From Rhizophagus prolifer (Eukaryota > Glomeromycota > Glomeromycetes > Glomerales > Glomeraceae), in NCBI GenBank assembly GCA_019425655.1, contig NQWY01033760.1, forward strand, positions 62,001 through 126,000: a DNA stretch of 64,000 nucleotides, written 5' to 3'. Positions 9,435 to 18,643 of the stretch are shown piece by piece; within the stretch, counting starts at the first letter, position 1; every line of letters starts with the position of its first letter. A program made the translations under genes and the position numbers. Under the pieces are notes generated by a model. The model was not told the origin of the DNA. It was given only the letters and a program-made list of their open reading frames with translations, and ran no database searches.

Positions 9435-9471
9435 GGATTATCAACCAATTCTGCTGTATTTTAAATTATAA

Positions 9472-11307
9472 TTATTTCTTAAAATTTTTATTCAGTTCCG
9501 CCATAAAAGATGGCTGGATCTCAACTTTTGTTTTTGCTCTTTGGTTGGCAATTGTTTTTTGCAACAATTTTTCGGTGACAGCATCTGTCATTTCTTCTTT
9601 GGCCTCTTCTTGCGTCATCTGCTGTTCAGGCAGTAGTTCGTCAATCGCTACAATCACATCTCTGTCAGATATTTTTGTTAAAAAAACACCTTTTTTGAAT
9701 GGTACATTGTGCTTTTTAAAAATATCTGCACTCTCCTGGATTTTACCTTCCTCAAAATGAACCAAAACTTGATTTTTCCCGTTCACCTGATTCTTATATT
9801 GCTCCTTCAGCGCAGTCCATTTTTTAGGATCTTTGATTTCCTTCTCAATTTCTTTTACCAATTTCGGATCAGAAATAACGGCAGCTCTGGATTCCGCTCT
9901 TTTTTCCCAAACAAATTTGGATTTATTTTCGTTATAATACTCTGTATAAAGCTGAGGATTATTTTTGACCTCGTCTTTGAGATATTCTGAAAAAATATAT
10001 TCTGAATAGAGATTTTTCTTAAGCTCATTAATTTCGGGCTTTACATCTGGAAGGTTCTCAAAATTCTTGGCATAAACACCAATGATATATTGGTCAGCCT
10101 GGTAATTGACAAGATCTGCCCATTGAGAAGTTGGAATTAATTCCAGGCTTTTATATTGAGCATCAATAGCTTTTTTTAGATCTTCATAAGTTACGCTGTT
10201 TTTACCGTAAGTGAAAAGTACAGCCTTTGGATTTTTGGGATTAAGATAACTCTGATAGGATTTTTTGATCTCAGCAAAATCTTTAGTTTCAACAAATTTA
10301 TCCTGAGTTTTCAACCAGCTTACTAACTTAGCTGTTGCTTCTTCGCCATAAGCAGAAGCCAGCATCTCTTTCTGAAAAAACTTTCTGTTGGCATCGGTAA
10401 GCTCATAAGGTTCAAGATTATAAATATTAAAAATAAAATATTTGTCTCCGAACAAAATTGGCTCTTTGGTGTAAAAATCTTTTTTCTGACCTTTCAAAGC
10501 ATTATAAACTTCGTCTGGTAATATTGGTGACCCCATTACAGCTCCTCCGGAATTTTTTTCCTCTTCTGTTGCGCCAAAATCTTTCACTACAGCCTGGAAT
10601 TTTTTCCCGGATTCCAGCTCTTTGTAAATTTTAGATTTTGTTGCTTCATAATTGGCATCTTTTGGCACAGATAAAACACCAAAAACCATGTAACCAAGAC
10701 TCGGCCTGGTACCAACCACTTTTGCAAAGGCCACAACATTAGGCTTATCTACGAATGATGTGTAAGAATTGACCGGTGCATTTTTGATCTGTTGATACAA
10801 TTCGTAATCCAACATTCCTGGTTTTACATAAAATGCTTTACCAGCTTCTGGATTTGCATTTTTTGCAAGGAAATTCTCCATTGTCATTTTTCCTGCTTTT
10901 ACCTGTTCATACAGAGCTTTGTAATCAGTTTTATCATCTGATTTTTTCTCTTTGATAAAAAGTAAAACCTGAGTTTCTGTTTTGTTAGAATTTACAAAAT
11001 CCTTCAGAAGCGGATCAATGATAGTTTTCGGATAAAACTTTTCCTCTCTTAGCTCTCCTATTTTTTGATTAACAGTATTTACAAAGAAACTAAGCGTATC
11101 TGCTTTTTTCTCTTTTGCCAGTTGCTGTAGCAGCAAGAACTCAACGGTAGCATTCACAGCTTTATCCGGGCCTGTATGTTCCAGTCCGTATTTGTTATCT
11201 CTTATATAATCTTTTGCAGATATACTGTCTTTCCCAACTATGAGATACTGAGAGTAAGCTAACTGACAGCTGAAAGCCAATAAAACAGGAAAAAAAATCT
11301 TCTTCAT
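9472..11307 (-). CDS. Periplasmic parvulin-type peptidylprolyl isomerase
   Basis: 611 residues beginning MKKIFFPVLLAFSCQLAYSQ (signal peptide). The centre holds a parvulin fold (VFGVLSVPKDANYEATKSKI ... VVKDFGATEEEKNSGGAVMG ... KDFYTKEPILFGDKYFIFNIYNLEPYEL). The long helical C-terminal half (YLKDEVKNNPQLYTEYYNEN ... SDRDVIVAIDELLPEQQMTQ) resembles the chaperone arms of SurA/PpiD-like proteins. It lies 66 bp upstream of the SurA-like gene and 56 bp downstream of the PfkB kinase gene on the same strand, so an operon for envelope protein folding is likely. Confidence 0.9.
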   Translation of the reverse strand: MKKIFFPVLLAFSCQLAYSQYLIVGKDSISAKDYIRDNKYGLEHTGPDKAVNATVEFLLLQQLAKEKKADTLSFFVNTVNQKIGELREEKFYPKTIIDPLLKDFVNSNKTETQVLLFIKEKKSDDKTDYKALYEQVKAGKMTMENFLAKNANPEAGKAFYVKPGMLDYELYQQIKNAPVNSYTSFVDKPNVVAFAKVVGTRPSLGYMVFGVLSVPKDANYEATKSKIYKELESGKKFQAVVKDFGATEEEKNSGGAVMGSPILPDEVYNALKGQKKDFYTKEPILFGDKYFIFNIYNLEPYELTDANRKFFQKEMLASAYGEEATAKLVSWLKTQDKFVETKDFAEIKKSYQSYLNPKNPKAVLFTYGKNSVTYEDLKKAIDAQYKSLELIPTSQWADLVNYQADQYIIGVYAKNFENLPDVKPEINELKKNLYSEYIFSEYLKDEVKNNPQLYTEYYNENKSKFVWEKRAESRAAVISDPKLVKEIEKEIKDPKKWTALKEQYKNQVNGKNQVLVHFEEGKIQESADIFKKHNVPFKKGVFLTKISDRDVIVAIDELLPEQQMTQEEAKEEMTDAVTEKLLQKTIANQRAKTKVEIQPSFMAELNKNFKK

Positions 11308-11363
11308 TTTGTATATTTAATTTATAACACTTTTTTGAGTGATAAATTGGAATAAGGTTAAAA

Positions 11364-12284
11364 TTATATTGCAGATTCAAAAGAAGTCAGTTCACGGAAC
11401 TGCATAATTCTCTCGCTCAGCTCTTGTTTAGTCACTTCCTGAATTCTTTCTGTCCCGAATTTCTCCACTGTGAAAGATGCCATTGCACTACCAACGATAA
11501 TGGCAGTTTTCATACTTTCAAAACTGAAATCACCTTTCTTAGTCAAATAAGATGCGAATCCACCAGCAAAAGTATCTCCGGCTCCTGTTGGATCAAACAC
11601 TTCTTCCAAAGGTAATGCTGGAATTGCAAATACTTTTCCTTCGTGGAAAAGCAATGCGCCGTGTTCTCCTTTTTTGATGATCACATATTTTGGTCCCATC
11701 GTATGGATTTTCTTCGCTGCTTTTACCAAAGAATATTCTCCTGAAAGTTGTCTTGCTTCTTCGTCGTTAATGGTAATCACGTCTGTTTTAGCAATCACCT
11801 TCATCAGGTTATCCCAAGCGATATCCATCCAGAAATTCATAGTATCAAGAATGACCAATTTTGGCTGGGTTTTCATTCTTTCCAAAACAGAAAGCTGAAC
11901 CACAGGATCTAGATTTCCTAATAGCAGAACTTCAGCATCAGCAGAATGTTCCGGAACTTTTGGGTCAAAATCAGCTAAAACATTAAGTTCTGTAATCAAA
12001 GTATCTCTGGAATTAAGATCATTGTGATATTTTCCACTCCAGAAAAATGTTTTACCATCTTTTACTATTTCTACACCATCAACATTGATATTTTTAGAAG
12101 TCAACATATCAAGATATTCCTGTGGAAAATCACCTCCGATTACAGAAACCAAACTTACTTCTGTATCCAAAGCCGAAGCTGCAAGACCAATAAAAGTCGC
12201 TGCTCCTCCAAGAATTTTATCTGTTTTTCCAAATGGTGTTTCGATGGCATCAAATGCTACAGTTCCTACTGCTAATAATTTCAT
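11364..12284 (-). CDS. PfkB-family sugar/nucleoside kinase
   Basis: 306-residue ribokinase-fold kinase. It starts MKLLAVGTVAFDAIETPFG and shows the substrate-side GGAATFIGLAAS motif, KYVIIKKGEHGALLF, and the C-terminal signature FDPTGAGDTFAGGFASYL, with the catalytic Asp and anion hole. The substrate cannot be assigned; this branch in Flavobacteriia is usually just called PfkB kinase. It sits between gldD and the parvulin gene on the same strand with short gaps. Confidence 0.92.
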   Translation of the reverse strand: MKLLAVGTVAFDAIETPFGKTDKILGGAATFIGLAASALDTEVSLVSVIGGDFPQEYLDMLTSKNINVDGVEIVKDGKTFFWSGKYHNDLNSRDTLITELNVLADFDPKVPEHSADAEVLLLGNLDPVVQLSVLERMKTQPKLVILDTMNFWMDIAWDNLMKVIAKTDVITINDEEARQLSGEYSLVKAAKKIHTMGPKYVIIKKGEHGALLFHEGKVFAIPALPLEEVFDPTGAGDTFAGGFASYLTKKGDFSFESMKTAIIVGSAMASFTVEKFGTERIQEVTKQELSERIMQFRELTSFESAI

Positions 12285-12370
12285 ATTTATTTGTTTTTTT
12301 GTCCGAAATCAGATCGGATATTACATTTATAATTTTATTTAACTGAGTTTAACTCTTTATATATTTTTAT

Positions 12371-12928
12371 TTATTTTTTCCATTCAAAAGAATCGATCAG
12401 ATGTAATAGATCTCTCTTGATATAATCTACAGCCGGCGCTAATGAATCTGGTTTTGGGCGGGAATTGAAATACAAATTCCCTGTTACAAAATGTCTTGTG
12501 CTATCCGTTACAAAAAATTGAATGTTAGACGCTGTTTGTCCTTTCAGTTCATAAAAATTGCCGTAAATTTTCCTTTCCGGATAAGAAAATGTTTTGGTGT
12601 CGATAGAACTTGCTTTGATCGTATGCTCGTAAACCATTTTCTCCACTTCTCTCACATGCAATTGAAAATCATTCTTAATGGGGAAATAGGTAATGAAAAC
12701 ATTGGCTTTCATCTTCGGATAAGACAGATTGTACCAGCACGGCTGCTTTGCATCTTTGATTTTGGCGAAATCCGAATAATCAAAAGAATAATTACAGGGT
12801 GAAGAAAAATTCAGATATTTTGGATTGGGATATTCCAGACGCAGATCTCCTTTTGGCTTTGGAACGGGTTCTTTGCCACAGGAAAATAATGATAGACCAA
12901 CAAAAATTCTGATCAGATTTTTAAACAT
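12371..12928 (-). CDS. gldD: Gliding motility lipoprotein GldD
   Basis: 185 residues with a lipoprotein signal: MFKNLIRIFVGLSLFSCGKE, lipobox Cys at about residue 17. The mature part has the conserved GldD elements LRLEYPNPKYLNF, PCNYSFDYSDFAKI, QPCWYNLSYPKMKANVFITYF and the C-terminal DYIKRDLLHLIDSFEW. GldD is one of the Gld lipoproteins tied to the T9SS/gliding apparatus of Bacteroidota, which fits the many T9SS cargo proteins in this window. It heads the minus-strand cluster running through the kinase and parvulin genes. Confidence 0.92.
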   Translation of the reverse strand: MFKNLIRIFVGLSLFSCGKEPVPKPKGDLRLEYPNPKYLNFSSPCNYSFDYSDFAKIKDAKQPCWYNLSYPKMKANVFITYFPIKNDFQLHVREVEKMVYEHTIKASSIDTKTFSYPERKIYGNFYELKGQTASNIQFFVTDSTRHFVTGNLYFNSRPKPDSLAPAVDYIKRDLLHLIDSFEWKK

Positions 12929-13083
12929 TCGGCAAAAATAACAATTAGAATTGATACAGAGAATTTTGAAAACGTAATTTTTGTTAAGAATAATTGATTT
13001 CCAGAGAAATGTGCGGTTGAAGTCCTTATTGATTATAAATTTATTGCTGATTATGGGAGTTTTGCTGATTTATTATTAAACAT

Positions 13084-13140
13084 AATATTGTCATTCCGTA
13101 GGAATCTCTGCAGTCTAGATTCCTACGGAATGACAATATT
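13084..13140. repeat. Perfect 24-bp inverted repeat (R2 family, copy 1)
   Basis: Arms 13084-13107 and 13117-13140 are exact reverse complements around a 9-nt loop. The core is GTCATTCCGTAGGAATCT. A related, imperfect copy lies at 45648-45699. The 464-bp gap it sits in (12929-13392) also holds repeat R1 copy B and the rpoD promoter region, and no gene. Confidence 0.85.
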
Positions 13141-13178
13141 GGATTTTATTACTGAATGCTGTTTTTATGTGGAATCCC

Positions 13179-13263
13179 GCAGCCCGACTTGAACGGAGCT
13201 CATTTTTTGTAGCTGGAAAAGCAAAGGCAAAAATAGCGGAAGTGGAAGGCGGAAAAGCTGCCC
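13179..13263 (+). repeat. Dispersed palindromic repeat family R1, copy B
   Basis: Same arms as the copy at 6443 (GCAGCCCGACTTGAACGGAG .. GGAAGGCGGAAAAGCTGCCC), but the centre is a different, longer, A-rich sequence. It is intergenic, upstream of rpoD. Confidence 0.75.
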
Positions 13264-13392
13264 AAAATTTTACTAATTAATTTTAAATTACGTTAAAAAT
13301 GAACATTAATCCGATAAAATTAAAATATTTGTAACCTTTTTGATGTTCTCATCGTATAATATAATGCAACCTAACAGAATGAGGTTTTTATA

Positions 13393-14259
13393 ATGAGACA
13401 ATTAAAAATTACAAAACAGGTTACCAACAGGGAAACCGCATCACTAGACAAGTATCTGCAAGAGATTGGAAAAGTTGAATTGATCACCGCTGACGAAGAG
13501 GTGGATTTGGCTCAGAGAATCCGTGCCGGAGACAGAGCTGCATTGGAAAAACTAATCAAAGCTAACTTGCGTTTCGTGGTTTCGGTTTCTAAGCAGTATC
13601 AGAATCAGGGACTTTCTCTTCCGGATCTAATCAACGAAGGAAATCTTGGACTGATGAAAGCGGCGAAAAGATATGATGAAACGAGAGGTTTCAAATTCAT
13701 CTCTTATGCTGTTTGGTGGATTCGTCAATCGATTTTGCAGGCTTTGGCTGAGCAGTCGAGAATTGTAAGATTACCTTTGAACAAGATTGGTTCTATCAAC
13801 AAGATCAACAAAGCTTACGCTCACCTTGAGCAAGAGAACGAAAGACCGCCTTCTCCGGAAGAGCTGGCAGAAGTTCTGGATATGAGCGAGGAAGACATCA
13901 AAGAATCGATGAAAAATAGTGGTCGTCACCTGTCAATGGATGCGCCGCTTGTGGAAGGTGAAGATTCTAACCTTTATGACGTTTTACGTTCTGGTGAATC
14001 GCCAAGTCCTGATAAGGATCTGATGTTGGAATCTCTTCAAATCGAGATTGAAAGAGCACTAAATACCTTGACACCAAGAGAAGCTGATCTTGTAAGATTG
14101 TATTTCGGTCTTAACGGGAAACATCCGATGACATTGGAAGAAATTGGTGAAACTTTTGACTTGACAAGAGAAAGAGTACGCCAAATCAAAGAAAAAGCGA
14201 TCAAAAGATTGAAACATAACTCCAGAAGTAAGATTTTGAAATCTTACCTTGGTAAATAA
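13393..14259 (+). CDS. rpoD: Primary sigma factor RpoD (sigma-70)
   Basis: 288 residues, the short Bacteroidota form without the long region 1.1/non-conserved insert of proteobacterial RpoD. Region 1.2 is [18 protein letters not shown]. Region 2 runs [20 protein letters not shown] ... [18 protein letters not shown] .. [16 protein letters not shown], the -10 recognition helix. Region 3 covers [14 protein letters not shown]. Region 4 is [17 protein letters not shown] ... [20 protein letters not shown], the -35 recognition helix-turn-helix. In this phylum RpoD reads TTTG/TAnnTTTG-type promoters. It is monocistronic with its own terminator. Confidence 0.97.
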   Translation: MRQLKITKQVTNRETASLDKYLQEIGKVELITADEEVDLAQRIRAGDRAALEKLIKANLRFVVSVSKQYQNQGLSLPDLINEGNLGLMKAAKRYDETRGFKFISYAVWWIRQSILQALAEQSRIVRLPLNKIGSINKINKAYAHLEQENERPPSPEELAEVLDMSEEDIKESMKNSGRHLSMDAPLVEGEDSNLYDVLRSGESPSPDKDLMLESLQIEIERALNTLTPREADLVRLYFGLNGKHPMTLEEIGETFDLTRERVRQIKEKAIKRLKHNSRSKILKSYLGK

Positions 14260-14279
14260 GATTTTTGATAATAAATTAG

Positions 14280-14305
14280 AAGCAGGTTTTTGACCTGCTT
14301 TTTTA
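14280..14305 (+). terminator. rpoD intrinsic terminator
   Basis: An 8-bp stem, AAGCAGGT (14280-14287) with ACCTGCTT (14293-14300), followed directly by a T run. Confidence 0.85.
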
Positions 14306-14314
14306 TTTTTAAAT

Positions 14315-14776
14315 ATGGTTGAAGTTAAAAGATTTAAATTTGCGTCTAATTTAGACTTTGTTTGTCAGGGTTTGAAAGATAAAGGAATATTGTTCGAAGC
14401 CGATTGGGAAAACAACATTCTTTATTGTGAGGAAAAAGACAAACAGGATGTTTTTGATTTTATAAATAGTTTAAATCTTGATGAAAATGATGTTGAAGTA
14501 GATGAATCTATAATTGAAGGCTATAAAGAATGGGATAAAAATATGTATAATCCTGGGCATTATACTGGAGGAAATATGCCTTTCTTTGATAAAGAAAAAA
14601 ACAATTATGCTCTTTATGGATTTATAACTATTATATCTGGTTTAGTTTGCCTTATAGAAATTGTTAATGCAAATAAATTTAGAAAATCAGTTTTTTGGTT
14701 TGGAATTATAATTACATTTTTAATTAGTTTTTCTTTTTTCTACCAACATTACAAATTTAAGAGATCTAAAAAATAA
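14315..14776 (+). CDS. Hypothetical protein with two C-terminal membrane segments
   Basis: 153 residues, unrecognised. The soluble N-terminus (MVEVKRFKFASNLDFVCQGL ... LYCEEKDKQDVFDFINSLNL) is compact and acidic and loosely recalls the DUF2007-type small sensor fold, which I cannot confirm. Two hydrophobic helices follow (YALYGFITIISGLVCLIEIV and SVFWFGIIITFLISFSFFY), with a basic C-terminal tail. Its stop overlaps the next gene's start by one base, so the two are translationally coupled. Confidence 0.7.
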   Translation: MVEVKRFKFASNLDFVCQGLKDKGILFEADWENNILYCEEKDKQDVFDFINSLNLDENDVEVDESIIEGYKEWDKNMYNPGHYTGGNMPFFDKEKNNYALYGFITIISGLVCLIEIVNANKFRKSVFWFGIIITFLISFSFFYQHYKFKRSKK

Positions 14777-15891
14777 TGAATTCAATCTCAATCATCGGCG
14801 GCGGAATTGGCGGATTGACCTTAGGCAATTTTCTAAAGCAGAAAAACATCGATTTCAAAATCTATGAAAGTGCACCGGAAATCAAACCTGTCGGTGCTGG
14901 AATTGCGATGGCAGGCAATGCAATGCAAATCTTTGATAAGCTTGGATTGAAAGAAAAAATCGAAAATGCCGGAACCAAAATACACGCTCTGATCATTACG
15001 GACAAAAAACTGAAAACCATTTCAAAAACTGATGTTCTGAAACTCGAGAAAAAATATAATGTTTGCAACATTGCCATTCACAGAGCAGATTTACAGAGAA
15101 TTTTGAGCGAAAATATCTCAGAACACATTATTCTGAATAAACGGCTTTCGAAAATTGAGAAAAAAGAAAATTACCATTTAACTTTTGAAGATAGAACAGA
15201 AATTGTAAGCGAAATCGTTTTTGGAGCTGACGGTGTAAAATCTTTGGTTCGGAATCAAATTTTAAAATCAGGCGAAATCCGAAATGCCGGACAGAAATGC
15301 TGGCGCGGAATTCTACAAACCGAAATCCCTGAAAAATACAGTCACAACGCTTACGAAATGTGGGGAACAGGGAAACGCTTTGGTTTTGTGAAGGTCAGAG
15401 AAAATACCCTGTATTGGTACGCCTTGGTGAATGAGAAATTTTATTCTAAAGATATTGATCTGTTGGAGGAGTTCAGAGATTTTCATCCTGATATCCTGGA
15501 AATGATTGCTAAAACTTCCAAAGCAAATATTATTTTCAATGACATTATTGACATCAAGCCAATGAATCACTGGTCAGCAGAAAATCTCTGCCTGATCGGT
15601 GATGCTGCACACGCCACGACGCCGAATATGGGACAAGGCGGCTGTCAGGCTGTTGAAGACGCTTATATTTTATCAAAACTTTTAGAAATTGAAAAAGACT
15701 GGAACAAAGTTTTTCATCAATTTGAAAAAATCAGGAAAAATAAAGTTTATCACATTGTGAACACAAGCTGGACAATCGGAAAGATTGCGCAATGGGAAAA
15801 TTTTACGGGAGTCAGGAATTTTATTTTCAGAATGATTCCGGAATCTGTGAACCAGAAACAGATGGAGAAGATTATGAAATTGGAAATTTAG
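14776..15891 (+). CDS. FAD-dependent monooxygenase (PHBH/UbiH-type)
   Basis: 371-residue class A flavoprotein monooxygenase. The N-terminal Rossmann motif is SIIGGGIGGLTLGNFL, with the ribose-binding acid at the end of KIYES. The second FAD/NADPH motif is VFGADGVKSLVRNQ and the third is LIGDAAHATTPNMGQGGCQ. The family hydroxylates or epoxidises aromatic or polyene substrates using NAD(P)H and oxygen; the substrate is unknown here. The one-base overlap with the upstream membrane protein suggests co-expression, but nothing obvious links their functions. Confidence 0.9.
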   Translation: MNSISIIGGGIGGLTLGNFLKQKNIDFKIYESAPEIKPVGAGIAMAGNAMQIFDKLGLKEKIENAGTKIHALIITDKKLKTISKTDVLKLEKKYNVCNIAIHRADLQRILSENISEHIILNKRLSKIEKKENYHLTFEDRTEIVSEIVFGADGVKSLVRNQILKSGEIRNAGQKCWRGILQTEIPEKYSHNAYEMWGTGKRFGFVKVRENTLYWYALVNEKFYSKDIDLLEEFRDFHPDILEMIAKTSKANIIFNDIIDIKPMNHWSAENLCLIGDAAHATTPNMGQGGCQAVEDAYILSKLLEIEKDWNKVFHQFEKIRKNKVYHIVNTSWTIGKIAQWENFTGVRNFIFRMIPESVNQKQMEKIMKLEI

Positions 15892-15949
15892 TGTTTAGGT
15901 CTTCGAGAGCTTCAGACTGACAAAATTATTCAGTATTATAAAACAGTAT

Positions 15950-16495
15950 CTACTCTTCTTCTTTTTTAAGACTTTCTATTAAGCCTTCCAACTCTTTTAT
16001 TTTATCTTTTAGGTTTTTGATGTCATTCTTATTATTCGTGACTTTGCTTTTCAGCATTACAGTTCTTGCGCGTTCACTGTGGTCATCTTCGTCTTCGTCT
16101 TCACTGATTTCCTCAACATCTTCCTGAATTTCTTCTACGTCTTCCTGGATCTCTTCAATATCTTCCTGGATTTCATCGATATCTTCCTGGATCTCATCAA
16201 TATCTTCCTGGATTTCATTGACATCTTCTTTCAAATCTTCAATATGTTCAGAACTTTTATTCACTGACATCTGAATGAAAATCGCCAAATAAATCGCCTC
16301 CAAAGAAACAACGGTTGTCAAAACCAATAACATATGCTCAAATTCAACAATATTGAAAATCGGCAACGCAAAACAAACAATGAAAAATATCGTATGAAAA
16401 ATCAACGACTGGATAGAACCGACCCACCAAATGATCCCATTGGCTATTTTTTCTAAAACAGAAAGTTTTTCTTGATTTTCTTCGGTAAGTCTCAT
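15950..16495 (-). CDS. DUF1003-like membrane protein with tandem heptad coiled coil
   Basis: 181 residues. Two membrane helices near the N-terminus (IQSLIFHTIFFIVCFALPIF and LLVLTTVVSLEAIYLAIFIQ) resemble DUF1003/low-affinity iron permease-like proteins; LTTVVSLEAIYLAIFI is the best marker. After them comes a very regular acidic coiled coil built on the seven-residue unit EIQEDID, repeated about six times, then a Glu/Asp run and a second helix (NDIKNLKDKIKELEGLIESL). The function is unknown. The coiled coil probably drives oligomerisation in the cytoplasm. Confidence 0.8.
   Translation of the reverse strand: MRLTEENQEKLSVLEKIANGIIWWVGSIQSLIFHTIFFIVCFALPIFNIVEFEHMLLVLTTVVSLEAIYLAIFIQMSVNKSSEHIEDLKEDVNEIQEDIDEIQEDIDEIQEDIEEIQEDVEEIQEDVEEISEDEDEDDHSERARTVMLKSKVTNNKNDIKNLKDKIKELEGLIESLKKEEE
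16118..16222. repeat. Five tandem 21-bp repeats inside the coiled-coil gene
   Basis: Unit pattern ATCTTCCTGGATTTCATCGA, with units starting at 16118, 16139, 16160, 16181 and 16202. Each 21-bp unit encodes exactly one coiled-coil heptad on the minus strand, so gain or loss of units keeps frame. Confidence 0.9.
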
Positions 16496-16552
16496 TGAAA
16501 AATTTTGATAAAAATAAGGCTTTTATATCGATTTGCAAAAGCAATTAATACA

Positions 16553-17452
16553 TCAAAGGATATCTGAAAGTGCAGAATCCAGGTTATTATATTTGAAATT
16601 AAATCCAGAATTTTCAATTTTTTCTGAAGAAATGCGACTTCCTTCCAACGCCAAAACCGACATTTCACCCAGAACAGTTTTTATAACGAATTTTGGAACG
16701 TTAGGGAGGAACAATTTTTTATTAAGATGTGAAGCCAGTTTTTTGGTGAGAATTTCGTTAGTTACAAAATCCGGAGCAGATGCATTGTAAGCCCCATTCA
16801 TAGACACATCCTCTACCGCTTTGAAATAAATATTCACCAAATCATCAATATGAATCCAGGGAAAATATTGCTGACCAGTCCCTAAAGCTGCTCCCAGGTT
16901 GAAATCTACAGGTTTTCTAAAAGTATCCAAAGCACCTCCTTTTTCAGAAAGTACCGTTGCTGTTCTGATTCTCACTACCCTGCTTCCAAGATTCTGAAAC
17001 TGTAAGGCTTTCAATTCCCAATCCGCACAAACATTACCAAGGAAATCTTGTGCCGGTAAATCTTCTTCTGAAAAAATATGTTCAGACGTCACTTGTCCAT
17101 AATAGCCAACCGCAGACGCAGAAATTACAGCCTCCGGATGGATATCTTTTTCAAACATTCTCTCATAAATAAACTGAGCGGAATCCACTCTGCTTCTATA
17201 AATTTCTTTTTTGTAAGGATTTGTCCAGCGTTTGCTAATGGGAGCACCTGCCAAATGAATGAAAATATAAGTATTATCCAGCGCACATTCTTCCAAAAAC
17301 TGATTCTCATAATCCCAAACATAGGATTTGAAATTTGTTTTTTCTTTTTTTGAACGAACCAAAATCTCCACCTTATATCCACGTTCGTATAATTTCTTGG
17401 AGAGTTTTTTACCAACCAGTCCGGTTGCGCCACTAATAAGAATTTTTTTCAT
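16553..17452 (-). CDS. TIGR01777-type NAD(P)-dependent epimerase-like protein
   Basis: 299-residue atypical short-chain dehydrogenase. It starts MKKILISGATGLVGKKLSKK (Rossmann nucleotide motif) and continues with IFIHLAGAPISKRWTNPYKK, VISASAVGYYGQ and WELKALQFQNLGSRVVRIRT, the hallmarks of the YfcH/SulA-like TIGR01777 group. The C-terminal DUF1731 portion is present (LPNVPKFVIKTVLGEMSVLA). The physiological substrate of this widespread family is not settled. It appears monocistronic. Confidence 0.92.
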   Translation of the reverse strand: MKKILISGATGLVGKKLSKKLYERGYKVEILVRSKKEKTNFKSYVWDYENQFLEECALDNTYIFIHLAGAPISKRWTNPYKKEIYRSRVDSAQFIYERMFEKDIHPEAVISASAVGYYGQVTSEHIFSEEDLPAQDFLGNVCADWELKALQFQNLGSRVVRIRTATVLSEKGGALDTFRKPVDFNLGAALGTGQQYFPWIHIDDLVNIYFKAVEDVSMNGAYNASAPDFVTNEILTKKLASHLNKKLFLPNVPKFVIKTVLGEMSVLALEGSRISSEKIENSGFNFKYNNLDSALSDIL

Positions 17453-17543
17453 TAGTTATTATTTTGTCTGCTAAAACAAAAACGATTCCAATGAAAAACT
17501 AATAGGTGTTAAATTTGGAAAAACTGATAATTTGCATAGGAAA

Positions 17544-18368
17544 TCATAACAATCTGATCCTGTCATCCAGAATTTCGATCGCTTTATCCTTATAAAGACT
17601 TCCGATTGCTTTTTTAAAGTTTTTCTTACTCATCTGCAATTCATCTTTGATTTCTTCCGGAGACGATTTGTCAGAAAGATAAAGCAAACCATAGCTATCT
17701 TGCAGTTTGTCCAGAACTTTCTGTTTGAATTCGTCTACATTTTCAAAGCCTTGAGGCTGAAGTGTCACATCAATTTTGCCATCTTCACGAATGGTTTTGA
17801 TATATCCCGTTTCTTCCGACAAAGGATATAACTTTTTGAAAACATCAGAAGCATAAATTAATCCGATATATTTTTTGTTAATAACAACATTCCAACCTAA
17901 TTCTGATTCGTTCATCATGATCAGATCCACTTTATCTCCATTCTTGAAAGGAAGCTCATCATATTGCGGATTGCGTTTGAATTTGGTTGTGCCGGTAATC
18001 AATCCTGTTGCTTCGTCGATATAAACATAAACCAGATATCGCTTGCCTTCCACAATCTTGGACTTCTGCTGTTTATAAGGAATAAAAAGGTCTTTGATAA
18101 TCCCCCAATCCATAAAAGCCCCGCTTGGAAGACTTTGTACACAAGTCATCACCGCAAATTCTCCTATTTCAGCATTGGCTTTTTCTGTCGTTGCTTTAAG
18201 GGTTCCTTCTTCCTGGTAAATAAAAACATCTACTTCTGTTCCAATTTCCCAGCTATCTTCTGCAAAAACTTTCTGAATAAAAGCTTTTTCCTGATTTTCG
18301 TCTCTTAGAATAAAACCAGAAGATATTTTTTCAGAAATAATAAGAGAATTAGTTTGTCCGGGCTTCAT
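17544..18368 (-). CDS. cvfB: CvfB-family S1-like RNA-binding protein
   Basis: 274 residues. It has N-terminal S1-like OB domains (LIISEKISSGFIL, VFIYQEEGTLKATTE, FAVMTCVQSLPSGAFMDWGI), a central S1 domain (ELGWNVVINKKYIGLIYASD), and a C-terminal winged helix (YLSDKSSPEEIKDELQMSKK .. FKKAIGSLYKDKAIEI). This is the CvfB/YitL architecture, described in Staphylococcus as a virulence regulator that binds RNA. Its role in Bacteroidota is not established. Confidence 0.92.
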   Translation of the reverse strand: MKPGQTNSLIISEKISSGFILRDENQEKAFIQKVFAEDSWEIGTEVDVFIYQEEGTLKATTEKANAEIGEFAVMTCVQSLPSGAFMDWGIIKDLFIPYKQQKSKIVEGKRYLVYVYIDEATGLITGTTKFKRNPQYDELPFKNGDKVDLIMMNESELGWNVVINKKYIGLIYASDVFKKLYPLSEETGYIKTIREDGKIDVTLQPQGFENVDEFKQKVLDKLQDSYGLLYLSDKSSPEEIKDELQMSKKNFKKAIGSLYKDKAIEILDDRIRLL

Positions 18369-18559
18369 AGGATTTAATTTCCTGCAAAAGTAGATAAACT
18401 TTTTTAATTCGGTCTTTTACGAAAGATTTCGTCACCGAAACACATTTTCAAAAATATTAGAGCAACTTCGGTTAACTTGATGACTATAAGGTTATTTATT
18501 TTAGACATAGTTTTTTTTGAATTTTGACTGAATAGCATTATTGATATTTCCGAATTAAG

Positions 18560-18593
18560 TACTGCCTCTATCAAAAAAAAGAAAGAGGCAGTA
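18560..18593. repeat. Hairpin downstream of small lipoprotein gene
   Basis: A 10-bp stem, TACTGCCTCT (18560-18569) with AGAGGCAGTA (18584-18593), with an A-rich loop. It sits 50 bp beyond the stop of the small lipoprotein gene. There is no T run after it on either strand, so it may be a transcript-end stabiliser more than a classical terminator. The rest of 18369-18643 shows nothing I recognise. Confidence 0.6.
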
Positions 18594-18643
18594 TATAAGT
18601 GCTGAGAATGAATGTTTAATAAAATTAATTATGAAGATCAATC

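Noticed and set aside
9406-9444. Longer N-terminus for the SurA-like protein
   Set aside because: It places residues before a good signal peptide and across a likely -7 box.
11195-11380. 61-codon frame across the start of the parvulin gene
   Set aside because: It overlaps both the parvulin start and the kinase end in another frame; no features.
16118-16222. CRISPR array
   Set aside because: The 21-bp units are contiguous, without spacers, and encode coiled-coil heptads in frame.
18560-18593. Classical terminator for the small lipoprotein gene
   Set aside because: The stem is good but no T run follows on either strand, so I list it only as a hairpin.
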